Shown here piece after piece: positions 9,061-18,354 of a stretch of DNA of 64,000 bases. Positions within the stretch are counted from its first letter, which is position 1, and each line of letters starts with the position of its first letter. Location of the stretch: the NCBI RefSeq assembly GCF_031987975.1, contig NZ_DALZYX010000006.1:62001-126000 (forward strand), read 5' to 3'. The translations under genes were made by a program, and so were the position numbers. The notes below the pieces were generated by a model that saw only the letters and a program-made list of their open reading frames with translations, ran no database searches and had not been told where the DNA came from. The stretch comes from Pseudescherichia sp031987975. Lineage in GTDB: Bacteria > Pseudomonadota > Gammaproteobacteria > Enterobacterales > Enterobacteriaceae.

Positions 9061-9745
9061 TGTCACCTGGCTCTACCAGCATCTGCCGATGCGCTTTACT
9101 CTCGCCGTCGAGGCGGGCGAACAGATTGCCGTGCTGGGACCCAGCGGCGCGGGGAAGAGCACCCTGCTCAACCTAATCGCCGGTTTTATCCAGCCGGTGA
9201 GCGGCACGATCGTGATTGGCGAGCGGGAGCATACCGCTACGCCGCCGTCGCGCCGTCCGGTATCAATGCTGTTTCAGGAGAATAACCTCTTTACCCACCT
9301 GACGGTGCGGCAGAACATCGGCCTCGGCCTGCATCCCGGCCTGAAGCTCAATGCTGAACAGCAGCAGAAGCTGGAGGAGATTGCCGCCCAGATGGGGCTG
9401 GAAACGCTGCTCGACAGGCTGCCGGACCAGCTCTCCGGTGGGCAGCGGCAGCGGGTGGCGCTGGCGCGCTGTCTGGTGCGGGAGCAGCCCATCCTGCTGC
9501 TGGACGAGCCGTTTTCGGCGCTCGATCCGGCCCTGCGTCAGGAGATGCTGGCCCTGGTGCAGAGCGTTTGCCAGCGGCAAAACATCACTCTGCTGATGGT
9601 CTCCCACAGCATTGAGGATGCCGCGCGCATCGCCAGCCGGGCGCTGGTGGTGGCCGAGGGGCGCATCGCGTGGGACGGCGCAACCGCCGATCTGGTCAGC
9701 GGTCGCGCCCCGGTTTCTACACTGCTGGGAATTGAACCTCAGTGA
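9044..9745 (+). CDS. thiQ: Thiamine ABC transporter ATP-binding protein
   Basis: 233 residues from ATG 9044 (MLKLTDVTWLY), matching the E. coli start; the longer upstream frame lies inside thiP. All ABC motifs are present: Walker A GPSGAGKST, Q-loop FQENN, signature LSGGQRQRVALAR, Walker B LLLDEPFSALD and switch SHS. It energises thiamine/TPP import with ThiBP. Its stop overlaps the convergent yabI stop by 7 bp. Confidence 0.96.
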   Translation: MLKLTDVTWLYQHLPMRFTLAVEAGEQIAVLGPSGAGKSTLLNLIAGFIQPVSGTIVIGEREHTATPPSRRPVSMLFQENNLFTHLTVRQNIGLGLHPGLKLNAEQQQKLEEIAAQMGLETLLDRLPDQLSGGQRQRVALARCLVREQPILLLDEPFSALDPALRQEMLALVQSVCQRQNITLLMVSHSIEDAARIASRALVVAEGRIAWDGATADLVSGRAPVSTLLGIEPQ

Positions 9746-10509
9746 CCGCTGATGACCTTACCGAGGATCGTTAAATAGGTAGGCATCAGCGGATGACGGG
9801 CCACTGCCACGCAGGCAACTACCGCCACGCCGAGCAGCAGCGGAGCAACCCACAGCAGCCGTCCGCGCGGCAGGTATTTTGTCAGCCGATCGCTGCCGGA
9901 CTTGCCGCTGCGCCACAGTCGCCAGCAGAGCCACACCGCTATCCAGAGCAGCAGCGCTGCACCCAGCAGAAGCCACTTAAACGCCCCGCTCTGCTCATCG
10001 GCAGGAATATCAATCGCCGCCCCGGCGAGAATGCCCGGTAGAAAGTAGAACGGCGGCCAGAGCAGGCAGCCAATAATGTTGGGCAGGATAAATTTGCTGA
10101 CGGGAAGATCGAGCATTCCGGCAACCATTGGCACCAGCGGGCGGGTTGGCCCAACAAAGCGGCCGACCAGGATAGTAAACATGCTGTGCTGGTGCAGAGC
10201 ATGCTCGGTTTTATCCAGCAGCGCCTTGTTCTTTTTCATAAATGACCAGCGGTGCAGCGGCTTCTTAAAGCGCCAGCCGAGCCAGAAGGAGATCCAGTCC
10301 CCCAGCAGGCAGCCGACAATCCCCGCCAGCCATGCATACCAGAAGTTCACCTCGCCGCTGCCGATCAGCGCGCCCAGTCCGGCCATCATCACCGTACCCG
10401 GCAGGATCAGGCCCACCAGCGCTAGAGACTCCAGAAAAGCAACCAGCGCAATAGCGATAAGCGTGTAGGTAGCTGATTGGGTAATAAAATGTTCCAGAAA
10501 TGCCTGCAT
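9739..10509 (-). CDS. yabI: DedA-family inner membrane protein YabI
   Basis: 256 residues with several membrane helices and the DedA/VTT landmarks: FLESLALVGLILPGTV near the N-terminus and GRFVGPTRPLVPMVAGM in the middle, where an Arg is essential in family members. DedA proteins are linked to undecaprenyl-phosphate or phospholipid translocation and membrane-potential homeostasis; YabI itself has no settled substrate. It lies tail to tail with thiQ and in the same direction as araC, the K-12 arrangement. Confidence 0.93.
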   Translation of the reverse strand: MQAFLEHFITQSATYTLIAIALVAFLESLALVGLILPGTVMMAGLGALIGSGEVNFWYAWLAGIVGCLLGDWISFWLGWRFKKPLHRWSFMKKNKALLDKTEHALHQHSMFTILVGRFVGPTRPLVPMVAGMLDLPVSKFILPNIIGCLLWPPFYFLPGILAGAAIDIPADEQSGAFKWLLLGAALLLWIAVWLCWRLWRSGKSGSDRLTKYLPRGRLLWVAPLLLGVAVVACVAVARHPLMPTYLTILGKVISGH

Positions 10510-10634
10510 ACGCTGTCCGTTTTAGTGACGAAGCAGGGATTCTCCTGAGCCGGTAGCGCCTCGTCAAGCCTGCAATTGTCCGATTAGTTTACTGTCTGTA
10601 TCAGACCTCGGCGGCGGCATTTCGTTTCTTTACG

Positions 10635-11480
10635 TTATTCACACCCGGCGCGGAACTCGCTCGGGCTGGCTCCGGTACATTTTTTGAACACCCGGGAGAA
10701 GTAGAGCTGATCCTCAAAGCCGACGTTGCGCCCGACGCTGGCGATGGGCATCCGCGTGGTGCTGAGCAGCAGCTTGGCCTGGCTGATGCGCTGATCCTCC
10801 CGCCAGCTGAGCACGCTGACCCCCAGCTGCTGGCGGAAAAGGTGCGACAGCCGCGACGGCGACAGGCAGACGTGCTGCGCCACACCGGCAATATCGAAGT
10901 GGTTATCCGCCAGGTGATCGCTGATGTATTGGCAGGCGTCGCGCACCCGGTTATCCAGCGGCGGATGCAGTGATTCGTTGATGGCATCCATCCGTCGCAG
11001 CAGCACCTGCTCCAGCAGGTTGATCGCCAGCAGCTCGCTGTAGCGACCGCCGCGCTGTCCTGCGCTAATGATCTGGGCAAACAGCTCGCTAAAGCTGGAC
11101 TGATGGACATCGTCAGGGCGGAAATAGCCGGTCTGACCAAAAAGGGTCGGCCAGGTTAGCCACTCATGCCAGTAGGCACGCGGGCGGAAGTAGACCCACT
11201 GGTGATACCACTCCCGCGCCTCCGGATGGCGGCCATAGTGGTGAACCTCACCGGGCGGGAAAAGCAGGATATCACCGGGGCGGCAGACAAACTGCCGACC
11301 GTTGTTATTGACCACCCCCTCGCCGCGTACCGTCAGGTTAAGGATATAGCCCTTCATTCCCAGCGGGCGATCGATAAAAAAGTCGAGGTAGCCGTCGGCC
11401 TCAATGGGCGTCAGTCCGGCGACCAGGTGGGCATTAAACGAGTAGCCCGGCAGCAGAGGATCGTTTTGCAATTCAGCCAT
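10635..11480 (-). CDS. araC: Arabinose operon regulator AraC
   Basis: 281 residues from ATG 11480 (MAELQNDPLLPGYSF); the frame is open for 12 more codons without homology. The N-terminal cupin domain binds arabinose and dimerises. The C-terminal AraC/XylS domain has two helix-turn-helix units (FDIAGVAQHVCLSPSRLSHLF and MPIASVGRNVGFEDQLYFSRVFKK). The protein ends at GCE. The E. coli protein has about 11 more residues, and a recognisable remnant of that tail continues in another frame after the stop; as I recall, Salmonella AraC is also 281 residues, so this is ordinary variation. It represses and activates the divergent araBAD operon. Confidence 0.96.
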   Translation of the reverse strand: MAELQNDPLLPGYSFNAHLVAGLTPIEADGYLDFFIDRPLGMKGYILNLTVRGEGVVNNNGRQFVCRPGDILLFPPGEVHHYGRHPEAREWYHQWVYFRPRAYWHEWLTWPTLFGQTGYFRPDDVHQSSFSELFAQIISAGQRGGRYSELLAINLLEQVLLRRMDAINESLHPPLDNRVRDACQYISDHLADNHFDIAGVAQHVCLSPSRLSHLFRQQLGVSVLSWREDQRISQAKLLLSTTRMPIASVGRNVGFEDQLYFSRVFKKCTGASPSEFRAGCE

Positions 11481-11509
11481 AAACAGCGCGCTCCAGGTGG
11501 TGGTCAAGG

Positions 11510-11530
11510 AAACCATTTGTCCATATTGGG
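11510..11530. promoter_or_regulatory. araO2-like AraC half-site
   Basis: AAACCATTTGTCCATATTGG closely matches the E. coli araO2 core (AAACCAATTGTCCATATTGC). It lies in the araC leader about 200 bp from araI1, as needed for the AraC repression loop. Confidence 0.85.
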
Positions 11531-11650
11531 TTTTATTTCATCACTCTGCTGCTCTACTCAATCCGCGATAAAAACCGCAGCGTGACAACCCCGCCAGATA
11601 AAAGCACTTTCCCCGTTTTGTCTAATCTACACCGATAAAAAGGGGTAACA

Positions 11651-11686
11651 AAAGTGTCTATAAACCCGGCAGAAATGTCCACATTG
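11651..11686. promoter_or_regulatory. araO1 operator (AraC binding, araC autorepression)
   Basis: The stretch AAGTGTCTATAAACCCGGCA followed by GAAATGTCCACATTG reproduces the two half-sites of E. coli araO1 with few changes. It overlaps the expected araC promoter. Confidence 0.85.
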
Positions 11687-11688
11687 AA

Positions 11689-11710
11689 TATTTGCAGTGA
11701 GTCACACTTT
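11689..11710. promoter_or_regulatory. CRP site of the ara control region
   Basis: TATTTGCAGTGAGTCACACT has the TTTGCA half-site and the well conserved TCACACT half-site, in the same position relative to araO1 and araI as in E. coli. Confidence 0.85.
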
Positions 11711-11720
11711 CCGCTGGAAC

Positions 11721-11758
11721 AGCATTTTTATCCATAAGATTAGCGGATCCTGCCTGAC
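11721..11758. promoter_or_regulatory. araI1-araI2 AraC activation sites
   Basis: AGCATTTTTATCCATAAGAT (I1) followed by TAGCGGATCCTGCCTGAC (I2) is nearly identical to the E. coli sequence. araI2 overlaps the -35 hexamer of PBAD, the arrangement required for AraC activation. Confidence 0.93.
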
Positions 11759-11783
11759 GCTTTTTAGCCCCTGTCTCTAATGT
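11754..11783 (+). promoter_or_regulatory. PBAD core promoter
   Basis: CTGACG (11754-11759) and TAATGT (11778-11783) separated by 18 bp, aligned with the E. coli -35 CTGACG and -10 TACTGT. The araB ATG is 34 bp downstream of the -10. Confidence 0.88.
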
Positions 11784-11817
11784 TTCTCCATACGGTTATT
11801 TTGGATGGAGTAAGACG

Positions 11818-13512
11818 ATGGCAATTGCAATTGGCCTCGATTTTGGCAGCGATTCGGTACGTGCCCTGGCAGTAGACTGCGAGCACGGCACAGAGATCGC
11901 CGCCAGCGTGGAGTGGTATCCCCGTTGGCAGGAGGGGCGTTATTGCGACGCTCCGCGCAACCAGTTTCGCCATCACCCCCGCGACTATATCGAGTCGATG
12001 GAGGCGGCAATCAAAAGCGTGCTGGCCCAGCTAAGCCCTGACCAGCGCGAACAGGTGAGCGGCATCGGCGTGGATAGCACCGGCTCGACGCCAGCCCCCA
12101 TTGATGCCGAAGGGCGCGTGCTGGCGCTGCGCCCGGAGTTTGCCGACAACCCCAACGCCATGTTCGTGCTCTGGAAAGATCACACGGCGGTAGAGGAAGC
12201 CGAGGCCATCACCCGCCTCTGCCACCAGCCGGGCAAAACCGACTACTCACGCTATATCGGCGGGATCTACTCCAGCGAGTGGTTCTGGGCCAAGATCCTG
12301 CACGTTACCCGCCAGGATGCTGCCGTCGCTCAGGCTGCCACCTCGTGGATTGAGCTGTGCGACTGGGTTCCTGCCCTGCTCTCCAACACCGTCCGCCCAC
12401 AGGATATTCGTCGTGGGCGTTGCAGCGCCGGACACAAATCCCTCTGGCACGAAAGCTGGGGCGGCCTGCCACCAGCCAGCTTCTTTGACGAGCTGGATCC
12501 CATCATCAATCGGCATCTGGCCTGGCCGATGTTTACCGAGACGTATACCGCCGATCTGCCGGTGGGCAATTTAAGTCCAGAGTGGGCGCAGCGTCTGGGC
12601 CTGTCGGAAAACGTGGTGATTGCCGGGGGCGCATTCGACTGCCATATGGGCGCAGTGGGCGCAGGGGCGCAGCCGAACACGCTGGTGAAGGTGATCGGCA
12701 CCTCAACCTGCGACATTCTGATTGCCGATAAGCCCAGCGTCGGCGAGCGTGCGGTGAAAGGCATCTGCGGCCAGGTTGACGGCAGCGTGGTTCCGGACTT
12801 TATCGGCCTTGAGGCCGGGCAGTCGGCCTTCGGCGATATCTACGCCTGGTTTGGCCGCATCCTCGGCTGGCCGCTTGAGCAGCTTGCCCTCCAGCATCCG
12901 GAGCTGAAAACCCAGATTCAGGCGAGCCAGAAGCAGCTGCTGCCCGCCCTGACCCAGGCCTGGGCGGATAATCCTTCTCTTGATCACCTCCCGGTGATCC
13001 TTGACTGGTTCAACGGTCGCCGCACCCCCAACGCTAACCAGCGTCTGAAAGGGGTGATTACCGACCTCAACCTTGCCACCGACGCGCCGCTGCTATTTGG
13101 CGGGCTGATTGCTGCCACCGCCTTCGGCGCACGCGCCATCATGGAGTGCTTTACCGACCAGGGGATCGCGGTCAACAACGTGATGGCCCTCGGCGGTATC
13201 GCCCGTAAAAATCGGGTGATCATGCAGGCCTGCTGCGATGTGCTCAACCGTCCGCTGCAGATTGTTGCCTCCGATCAGTGCTGCGCCCTGGGTGCGGCGA
13301 TCTTCGCCGCCATCGCCGCAGGGGATCATCCGGATATCCCGACCGCCCAGCGCCACATGGCCAGCGCCGTCGAAAACACGCTCCAGCCTGCTCCCGCTCA
13401 GGCGCAACGCTTTGAACAGCTCTATCGCCGCTACCAGCACTGGGCGGCCAGCGCCGAACAACACTATCTCCCTTCAGCCGCGCCAGCGTCGCAGGCCGCT
13501 CTGACCCATTAA
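11818..13512 (+). CDS. araB: Ribulokinase
   Basis: 564 residues (E. coli 566). It phosphorylates L-ribulose to L-ribulose 5-phosphate. It belongs to the FGGY kinase family, with the N-terminal phosphate-binding GLDFGSDSVRALAVD, the central GVDSTGSTP and the C-terminal ALGGIARKNRVIMQACCDVL ATP-binding region. GGAG precedes ATG 11818. First gene of araBAD, under PBAD. The araA start follows after 10 bp. Confidence 0.97.
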   Translation: MAIAIGLDFGSDSVRALAVDCEHGTEIAASVEWYPRWQEGRYCDAPRNQFRHHPRDYIESMEAAIKSVLAQLSPDQREQVSGIGVDSTGSTPAPIDAEGRVLALRPEFADNPNAMFVLWKDHTAVEEAEAITRLCHQPGKTDYSRYIGGIYSSEWFWAKILHVTRQDAAVAQAATSWIELCDWVPALLSNTVRPQDIRRGRCSAGHKSLWHESWGGLPPASFFDELDPIINRHLAWPMFTETYTADLPVGNLSPEWAQRLGLSENVVIAGGAFDCHMGAVGAGAQPNTLVKVIGTSTCDILIADKPSVGERAVKGICGQVDGSVVPDFIGLEAGQSAFGDIYAWFGRILGWPLEQLALQHPELKTQIQASQKQLLPALTQAWADNPSLDHLPVILDWFNGRRTPNANQRLKGVITDLNLATDAPLLFGGLIAATAFGARAIMECFTDQGIAVNNVMALGGIARKNRVIMQACCDVLNRPLQIVASDQCCALGAAIFAAIAAGDHPDIPTAQRHMASAVENTLQPAPAQAQRFEQLYRRYQHWAASAEQHYLPSAAPASQAALTH

Positions 13513-13522
13513 GGACACGATA

Positions 13523-15025
13523 ATGACTATTTTTGATAACTACGAAGTATGGTTTGTGATTGGCAGCCAGCATCTCTATGGCCCGGAAACCCTGCGCCAG
13601 GTCACGCAGCACGCTGAGCAGGTGGTCAACGCCCTGAACGGCGAAGCTAAACTGCCCTGCAAGCTGGTACTGAAGCCGCTCGGCACCTCCCCGGATGAGA
13701 TCACCGCTATCTGCCGCGACGCCAACTACGACGACAGGTGTGCGGGCCTGGTGGTGTGGCTGCACACCTTCTCCCCGGCCAAAATGTGGATCAACGGCCT
13801 GACCATCCTCAACAAACCGCTGTTGCAGTTCCATACCCAGTTCAACGCTTCCCTGCCGTGGGACAGCATCGACATGGACTTTATGAACCTGAACCAGACC
13901 GCGCACGGCGGCCGCGAGTTCGGCTTTATCGGCGCGCGGATGCGCCAGCAGCACAGCGTGGTGACCGGCCACTGGCAGGATCAAAAGGCCCAGCAGCGTA
14001 TCGGGGCGTGGATGCGCCACGCGGTCTCGAAACAGGATACCCGCCATCTGAAAGTGTGCCGCTTCGGCGACAACATGCGTGAAGTCGCAGTAACCGACGG
14101 CGATAAAGTGGCAGCGCAGATCAAGTTCGGCTTCTCGGTCAACACTTGGGCGGTGGGCGATCTGGTGCAGGTGGTTAACGACATCAGCGAAGGCGACGTC
14201 AGCGCGCTGGTGGACGAGTATGAGAGCAGCTACCGCCTGACCGCTGCCGCGCAGGTTAACGGTGACAAACGCCAGAACGTGATTGACGCGGCGCGCATTG
14301 AGCTGGGGATGAAACGCTTCCTCGAGCAGGGTGGATTCCACGCCTTCACCACCACCTTTGAAGATCTGCACGGCCTGAAACAGCTCCCGGGCCTCGCCGT
14401 GCAGCGCCTGATGCAGCAGGGCTACGGCTTTGCGGGCGAAGGCGACTGGAAAACCGCCGCCCTGCTTCGCATCATGAAGGTGATGGCAACCGGTCTGCAG
14501 GGCGGCACCTCCTTTATGGAGGACTACACCTACCACTTTGAGGACGGTAACGATCTGGTGCTCGGCTCCCATATGCTGGAAGTGTGTCCGACCATCGCCC
14601 TGGATGAAAAACCGATCCTCGACGTGCAGTACCTCGGCATCGGCGGCAAAGCCGATCCGGCCCGCCTGATCTTCTCTACCAAAACCGGCCCGGCGATCAA
14701 CGCCAGCCTGATCGATCTTGGGGATCGTTTCCGCCTGCTGGTGAACTGCGTGGATTCCGTCGAGACTCCGCACCAGCTGCCGAAGCTGCCGGTGGCTAAC
14801 GCCCTGTGGAAAGCCCAGCCGGATCTGGCCACCGCCTCCGAGGCGTGGATCGTTGCCGGGGGCGCGCACCACACCGTCTTCAGCCACGCGCTGGATCTCA
14901 GCGATATGCGCCAGTTCGCCGAGCTGCACGACATCGAGCTGGCGGTGATCGATAACGACACCCGTCTGCCGGCATTCAAAGATGCGCTGCGCTGGAACGA
15001 AGTCTATTACGGCTCTAAACGTTAA
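13523..15025 (+). CDS. araA: L-arabinose isomerase
   Basis: 500 residues, the length of E. coli AraA. It converts L-arabinose to L-ribulose in the cytoplasm with Mn2+. The N-terminal YEVWFVIGSQHLYGPETL, the central FGEGDW-like segment (GYGFAGEGDWKTAALLR) and metal-binding residues (Glu in TSFMEDYTYH, His in VLGSHMLEVCP and GAHHTVFSH) are present. GGAC precedes ATG 13523. Several long minus-strand frames lie under araA-araD because of codon bias and are not genes. Confidence 0.97.
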   Translation: MTIFDNYEVWFVIGSQHLYGPETLRQVTQHAEQVVNALNGEAKLPCKLVLKPLGTSPDEITAICRDANYDDRCAGLVVWLHTFSPAKMWINGLTILNKPLLQFHTQFNASLPWDSIDMDFMNLNQTAHGGREFGFIGARMRQQHSVVTGHWQDQKAQQRIGAWMRHAVSKQDTRHLKVCRFGDNMREVAVTDGDKVAAQIKFGFSVNTWAVGDLVQVVNDISEGDVSALVDEYESSYRLTAAAQVNGDKRQNVIDAARIELGMKRFLEQGGFHAFTTTFEDLHGLKQLPGLAVQRLMQQGYGFAGEGDWKTAALLRIMKVMATGLQGGTSFMEDYTYHFEDGNDLVLGSHMLEVCPTIALDEKPILDVQYLGIGGKADPARLIFSTKTGPAINASLIDLGDRFRLLVNCVDSVETPHQLPKLPVANALWKAQPDLATASEAWIVAGGAHHTVFSHALDLSDMRQFAELHDIELAVIDNDTRLPAFKDALRWNEVYYGSKR

Positions 15026-15033
15026 GTCCGTAA

Positions 15034-15058
15034 CGCCCGGCAGAGTGCCTGCCGGGCC
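15034..15058. repeat. REP-like hairpin between araA and araD
   Basis: GCCCGGCA (15035-15042) and TGCCGGGC (15050-15057) form a perfect 8-bp stem with a 7-nt loop. By analogy with REP elements inside operons it may stabilise the upstream araBA message; that role is inferred. Confidence 0.75.
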
Positions 15059-15073
15059 TACGTGGAGATAGCT

Positions 15074-15769
15074 ATGCTTGAAGATCTCAAACGCCAGGTG
15101 CTGGAAGCCAACCTGGCCCTGCCGAAACATAATCTTGTCACCCTCACCTGGGGCAACGTCAGCGCCGTCGATCGCGAGCGCGGTGTGTTCGTCATTAAGC
15201 CCTCTGGCGTCGACTACAGCGTCATGACGGCAGAGGATATGGTGGTGGTGAGCATTGAAACCGGCGAGGTGGTTGAGGGCACGAAAAAACCCTCCTCCGA
15301 CACCCCGACCCATCGCCTGCTCTACCAGGCTTTCCCCACCATCGGCGGCATTGTGCATACCCACTCGCGCCACGCTACCATCTGGGCGCAGGCGGGACAG
15401 TCTATTCCGGCTACCGGTACTACCCATGCCGACTACTTCTACGGCCCTATCCCCTGCACCCGCAAAATGACCGATGCCGAAATTAACGGCGAGTATGAGT
15501 GGGAGACCGGTGAGGTGATCGTCGAAACCTTTAAAAATCAAGGCATCGACGCTGCTCAGATGCCCGGCGTGCTGGTGCACTCCCACGGTCCCTTTGCCTG
15601 GGGTAAAAATGCTGAAGACGCGGTGCATAACGCCATCGTGCTGGAGGAGGTCGCCTACATGGGCATCTTCTGCCGCCAGCTCACCCCGGATCTGCCCGCG
15701 ATGCAGCAGACGCTGCTGGATAAACACTACCTGCGCAAGCACGGGGCGAAGGCCTATTACGGCCAGTAA
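15074..15769 (+). CDS. araD: L-ribulose-5-phosphate 4-epimerase
   Basis: 231 residues from ATG 15074 (MLEDLKRQVLEANLALPKHNL), the E. coli start and length; an ATG four codons earlier (15062) lacks homology. It is a class II aldolase-fold epimerase giving D-xylulose 5-phosphate. The zinc histidines are in VHTHSRHATIW and HSHGPFAWG. Last gene of araBAD, followed by a terminator at 15800. Confidence 0.97.
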   Translation: MLEDLKRQVLEANLALPKHNLVTLTWGNVSAVDRERGVFVIKPSGVDYSVMTAEDMVVVSIETGEVVEGTKKPSSDTPTHRLLYQAFPTIGGIVHTHSRHATIWAQAGQSIPATGTTHADYFYGPIPCTRKMTDAEINGEYEWETGEVIVETFKNQGIDAAQMPGVLVHSHGPFAWGKNAEDAVHNAIVLEEVAYMGIFCRQLTPDLPAMQQTLLDKHYLRKHGAKAYYGQ

Positions 15770-15771
15770 GA

Positions 15772-15787
15772 CTGTATAAAAACCCAG
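15772..15787. promoter_or_regulatory. LexA box of polB
   Basis: CTGTATAAAAACCCAG fits the LexA consensus CTGT-N8-ACAG with one change in the second half. E. coli polB has a LexA box in the same place. It lies between the araD stop and the araD terminator, 57 bp before the polB GTG, so polB is expected to be SOS-induced. Confidence 0.75.
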
Positions 15788-15799
15788 CTAAAACAGTGA

Positions 15800-15832
15800 A
15801 ACCAGGCTATAATAACGCCTGGTTTTATTTTA
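15800..15832 (+). terminator. araBAD terminator
   Basis: Stem AACCAGGC/GCCTGGTT with a 9-nt loop, followed by TTATTTTAT. It sits between araD and polB. Confidence 0.85.
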
Positions 15833-15844
15833 TGAGAAGACGGC

Positions 15845-18202
15845 GTGGCGCAGGCGCAAGAAGGCTTTTTACTGACCCGGCACTGGCGGGATACCCCTCA
15901 GGGCACCGAGATCGAATTCTGGCTGGCAACCGACAGCGGCCCGCTGCGCGTGGTGCTACCCGTGCAGGAGTCGGTAGCGTTTATCCCCTCGGTGCAGGTA
16001 CCCCTGGCGCAGCGCATCCTGGCGGGCGAAAGCCACTACCGCCTGACGCCGCTGGAGCTAAAAGATTTCAGCCGCCAGCCGGTGCACGGTCTCTACTGCC
16101 GTGCCCATCGTCAGCTGATGCGCTATGAGAAGCTGCTCCGAGAGGGCGGCGTAACCCTTTACGAAGCGGACGTCCGCCCGCCGGAGCGTTTTCTGATGGA
16201 GCGCTTCATCACCGCCCCGGTGTGGGTCAGCGGTGAATCACGCGACGGCGCGCTGGTGAATGCCCGCCTGAAGCCCAGCCCGCACTACCGCCCGCCGCTG
16301 AAGTGGGTCTCGCTGGATATCGAAACCACCCGCCACGGCGAGCTGTACTGCATCGGCCTCGAGGGGTGCGGCCAGCGCACGGTCTATATGCTCGGTCCGG
16401 AAAACGGCGACGCCTCGGGTCTTGATTTCCATCTGGAGTACGTTGCCAGCCGTCGGCAGCTGCTGGAGAAACTCAACGCCTGGTTTGCCGCCCACGATCC
16501 GGACGTGCTGATCGGCTGGAACGTGGTGCAGTTCGATCTCCGCGTGTTACAGAAGCATGCCGAGCGCTACGGTATTCCGCTGCGGCTGGGGCGCGGTAAC
16601 AGCGAGCTTGAGTGGCGCGAGCACGGCTTCAAGAACGGTGTCTTCTTTGCTCAGATGGCGGGTCGGCTGATTATTGACGGCATTGATGCCCTGAAGTCCG
16701 CCTTCTGGAACTTCCAGTCATTCTCTCTCGAAGCGGTAGCCCGGGAGCTGCTCGGGGAAGGCAAGTCGATCGATAACCCGTGGGACCGAATGGACGAGAT
16801 CGAGCGGCGCTTTAACGAAGATAAACCCGCCCTCGCCACCTACAACCTGAAAGACTGCGAGCTGGTGACGCGCATCTTCCATAAGACGGCGATCATGCCT
16901 TTCCTGCTTGAGCGCGCCTCGGTCAACGGTCTGCCTGCCGATCGCCACGGCGGGTCGGTGGCTGCCTTCAGCCATCTCTATTTTCCGCGCATGCACCGCG
17001 CGGGCTACGTGGCCCCCAATCTCGGCGACGTGCCGCCGCAGGCCAGCCCCGGCGGCTACGTGATGGACTCCACCCCCGGCCTGTATGATTCGGTGCTGGT
17101 GCTGGACTATAAGAGCCTCTACCCGTCGATCATCCGCACCTTTCTGATCGATCCGGTGGGGCTGATTGAGGGCATGGCGCAGCCGGACGAAGCCCACAGC
17201 AGCGAAGGTTTTCTGGGCGCGTGGTTCTCCCGCGAGAAGCACTGCCTGCCGGAGATCGTCGGCCAGATCTGGCACGGCCGCGACGAGGCCAAACGCCAGG
17301 GCAACAAGCCGCTCTCCCAGGCACTGAAGATCATCATGAACGCCTTTTACGGCGTGCTGGGCACCAGCGCCTGCCGCTTCTTCGATCCCCGGCTGGCGTC
17401 GTCGATCACCATGCGTGGGCATGAGATCATGCGTCAGACCAAAACGCTAATTGAGTCTCAGGGCTACGAGGTGATCTACGGTGACACGGACTCCACCTTC
17501 GTCTGGCTGAAGCACGCCCATAGCGAAGAGGAGGCCGCGCGCATCGGCCAGGCGCTGGTGGAGCTGGTCAACGACTGGTGGCGGGATCATCTCGCCAGCA
17601 AAGGCTTAACCAGCGCCCTGGAGCTGGAGTTTGAAACGCACTTCTGCCGTTTTCTGATGCCGACCATTCGCGGAGCGGATACCGGCAGCAAGAAGCGCTA
17701 CGCCGGACTAATTCAGGAGGGCGACAGCCAGCGTATGGTCTTCAAAGGGCTGGAGACGGTGCGCACCGACTGGACGCCGCTGGCGCAGACGTTCCAGCAG
17801 GCGCTCTACCTGCGCATTTTCCGCCGCGAGCCGTATCAGGACTACATCCGCGAAACCATTGCCCAGCTGATGGCGGGCGAGCTGGATAGCCAGCTGGTCT
17901 ATCGCAAGCGCCTGCGTCGCCCCCTGGCGGAGTACCAGCGCAACGTGCCGCCGCACGTGCGGGCGGCGAGGCTGGCGGATGAGCAGAACCAGAAGCGCGG
18001 CCGGGCATTGCAGTACCAGAAGCGCGGCACCATCAAGTACGTCTGGACCACCCACGGCCCCGAGCCGGTGGACTACCAGCAGTCGCCGCTGGACTACGAT
18101 CACTACCTGACTCGCCAGCTACAGCCGGTGGCGGAGGGCATCCTGCCGTTTATGGGCGATGACTTTGCTACACTGGTCACGGGGCAGATGGGACTCTTTT
18201 AG
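15845..18202 (+). CDS. polB: DNA polymerase II
   Basis: 785 residues (E. coli 783). Family B polymerase used in translesion synthesis and replication restart under SOS. The 3'-5' exonuclease motif DIETTRHGE (about residue 158), the polymerase motif A DYKSLYPSII (about 420) and motif C YGDTDST (about 545) are intact, as is the KKRYAGL segment. The start is GTG 15845 (MAQAQEGFLLTRHWRDTPQGTE), which carries a two-residue insertion relative to K-12. A LexA-like box lies upstream. Confidence 0.97.
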   Translation: MAQAQEGFLLTRHWRDTPQGTEIEFWLATDSGPLRVVLPVQESVAFIPSVQVPLAQRILAGESHYRLTPLELKDFSRQPVHGLYCRAHRQLMRYEKLLREGGVTLYEADVRPPERFLMERFITAPVWVSGESRDGALVNARLKPSPHYRPPLKWVSLDIETTRHGELYCIGLEGCGQRTVYMLGPENGDASGLDFHLEYVASRRQLLEKLNAWFAAHDPDVLIGWNVVQFDLRVLQKHAERYGIPLRLGRGNSELEWREHGFKNGVFFAQMAGRLIIDGIDALKSAFWNFQSFSLEAVARELLGEGKSIDNPWDRMDEIERRFNEDKPALATYNLKDCELVTRIFHKTAIMPFLLERASVNGLPADRHGGSVAAFSHLYFPRMHRAGYVAPNLGDVPPQASPGGYVMDSTPGLYDSVLVLDYKSLYPSIIRTFLIDPVGLIEGMAQPDEAHSSEGFLGAWFSREKHCLPEIVGQIWHGRDEAKRQGNKPLSQALKIIMNAFYGVLGTSACRFFDPRLASSITMRGHEIMRQTKTLIESQGYEVIYGDTDSTFVWLKHAHSEEEAARIGQALVELVNDWWRDHLASKGLTSALELEFETHFCRFLMPTIRGADTGSKKRYAGLIQEGDSQRMVFKGLETVRTDWTPLAQTFQQALYLRIFRREPYQDYIRETIAQLMAGELDSQLVYRKRLRRPLAEYQRNVPPHVRAARLADEQNQKRGRALQYQKRGTIKYVWTTHGPEPVDYQQSPLDYDHYLTRQLQPVAEGILPFMGDDFATLVTGQMGLF

Positions 18203-18354
18203 CGCGGTTTGAATGATGACGAAGACGTGACGAACGCGTTGCCATCCAGTACCATAGCGCCCTTTCCAATCCTGGCCCCAATTTTTGACGCGCTGTCACT
18301 CCATGACGGTGGTCTAACTATTGCCTGCAATTTGAGATATAGAGCCGAATAACT

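Noticed and set aside
10600..10640. Frameshifted, inactive araC
   Set aside because: A remnant of the longer E. coli tail is visible in another frame, but both HTH units are complete, and a 281-residue AraC is, as I recall, normal in Salmonella.
13244..15742. 832-codon minus-strand open frame over araB-araA-araD
   Set aside because: Antisense shadow of three conserved genes. No ribosome-binding site and no recognisable domain.
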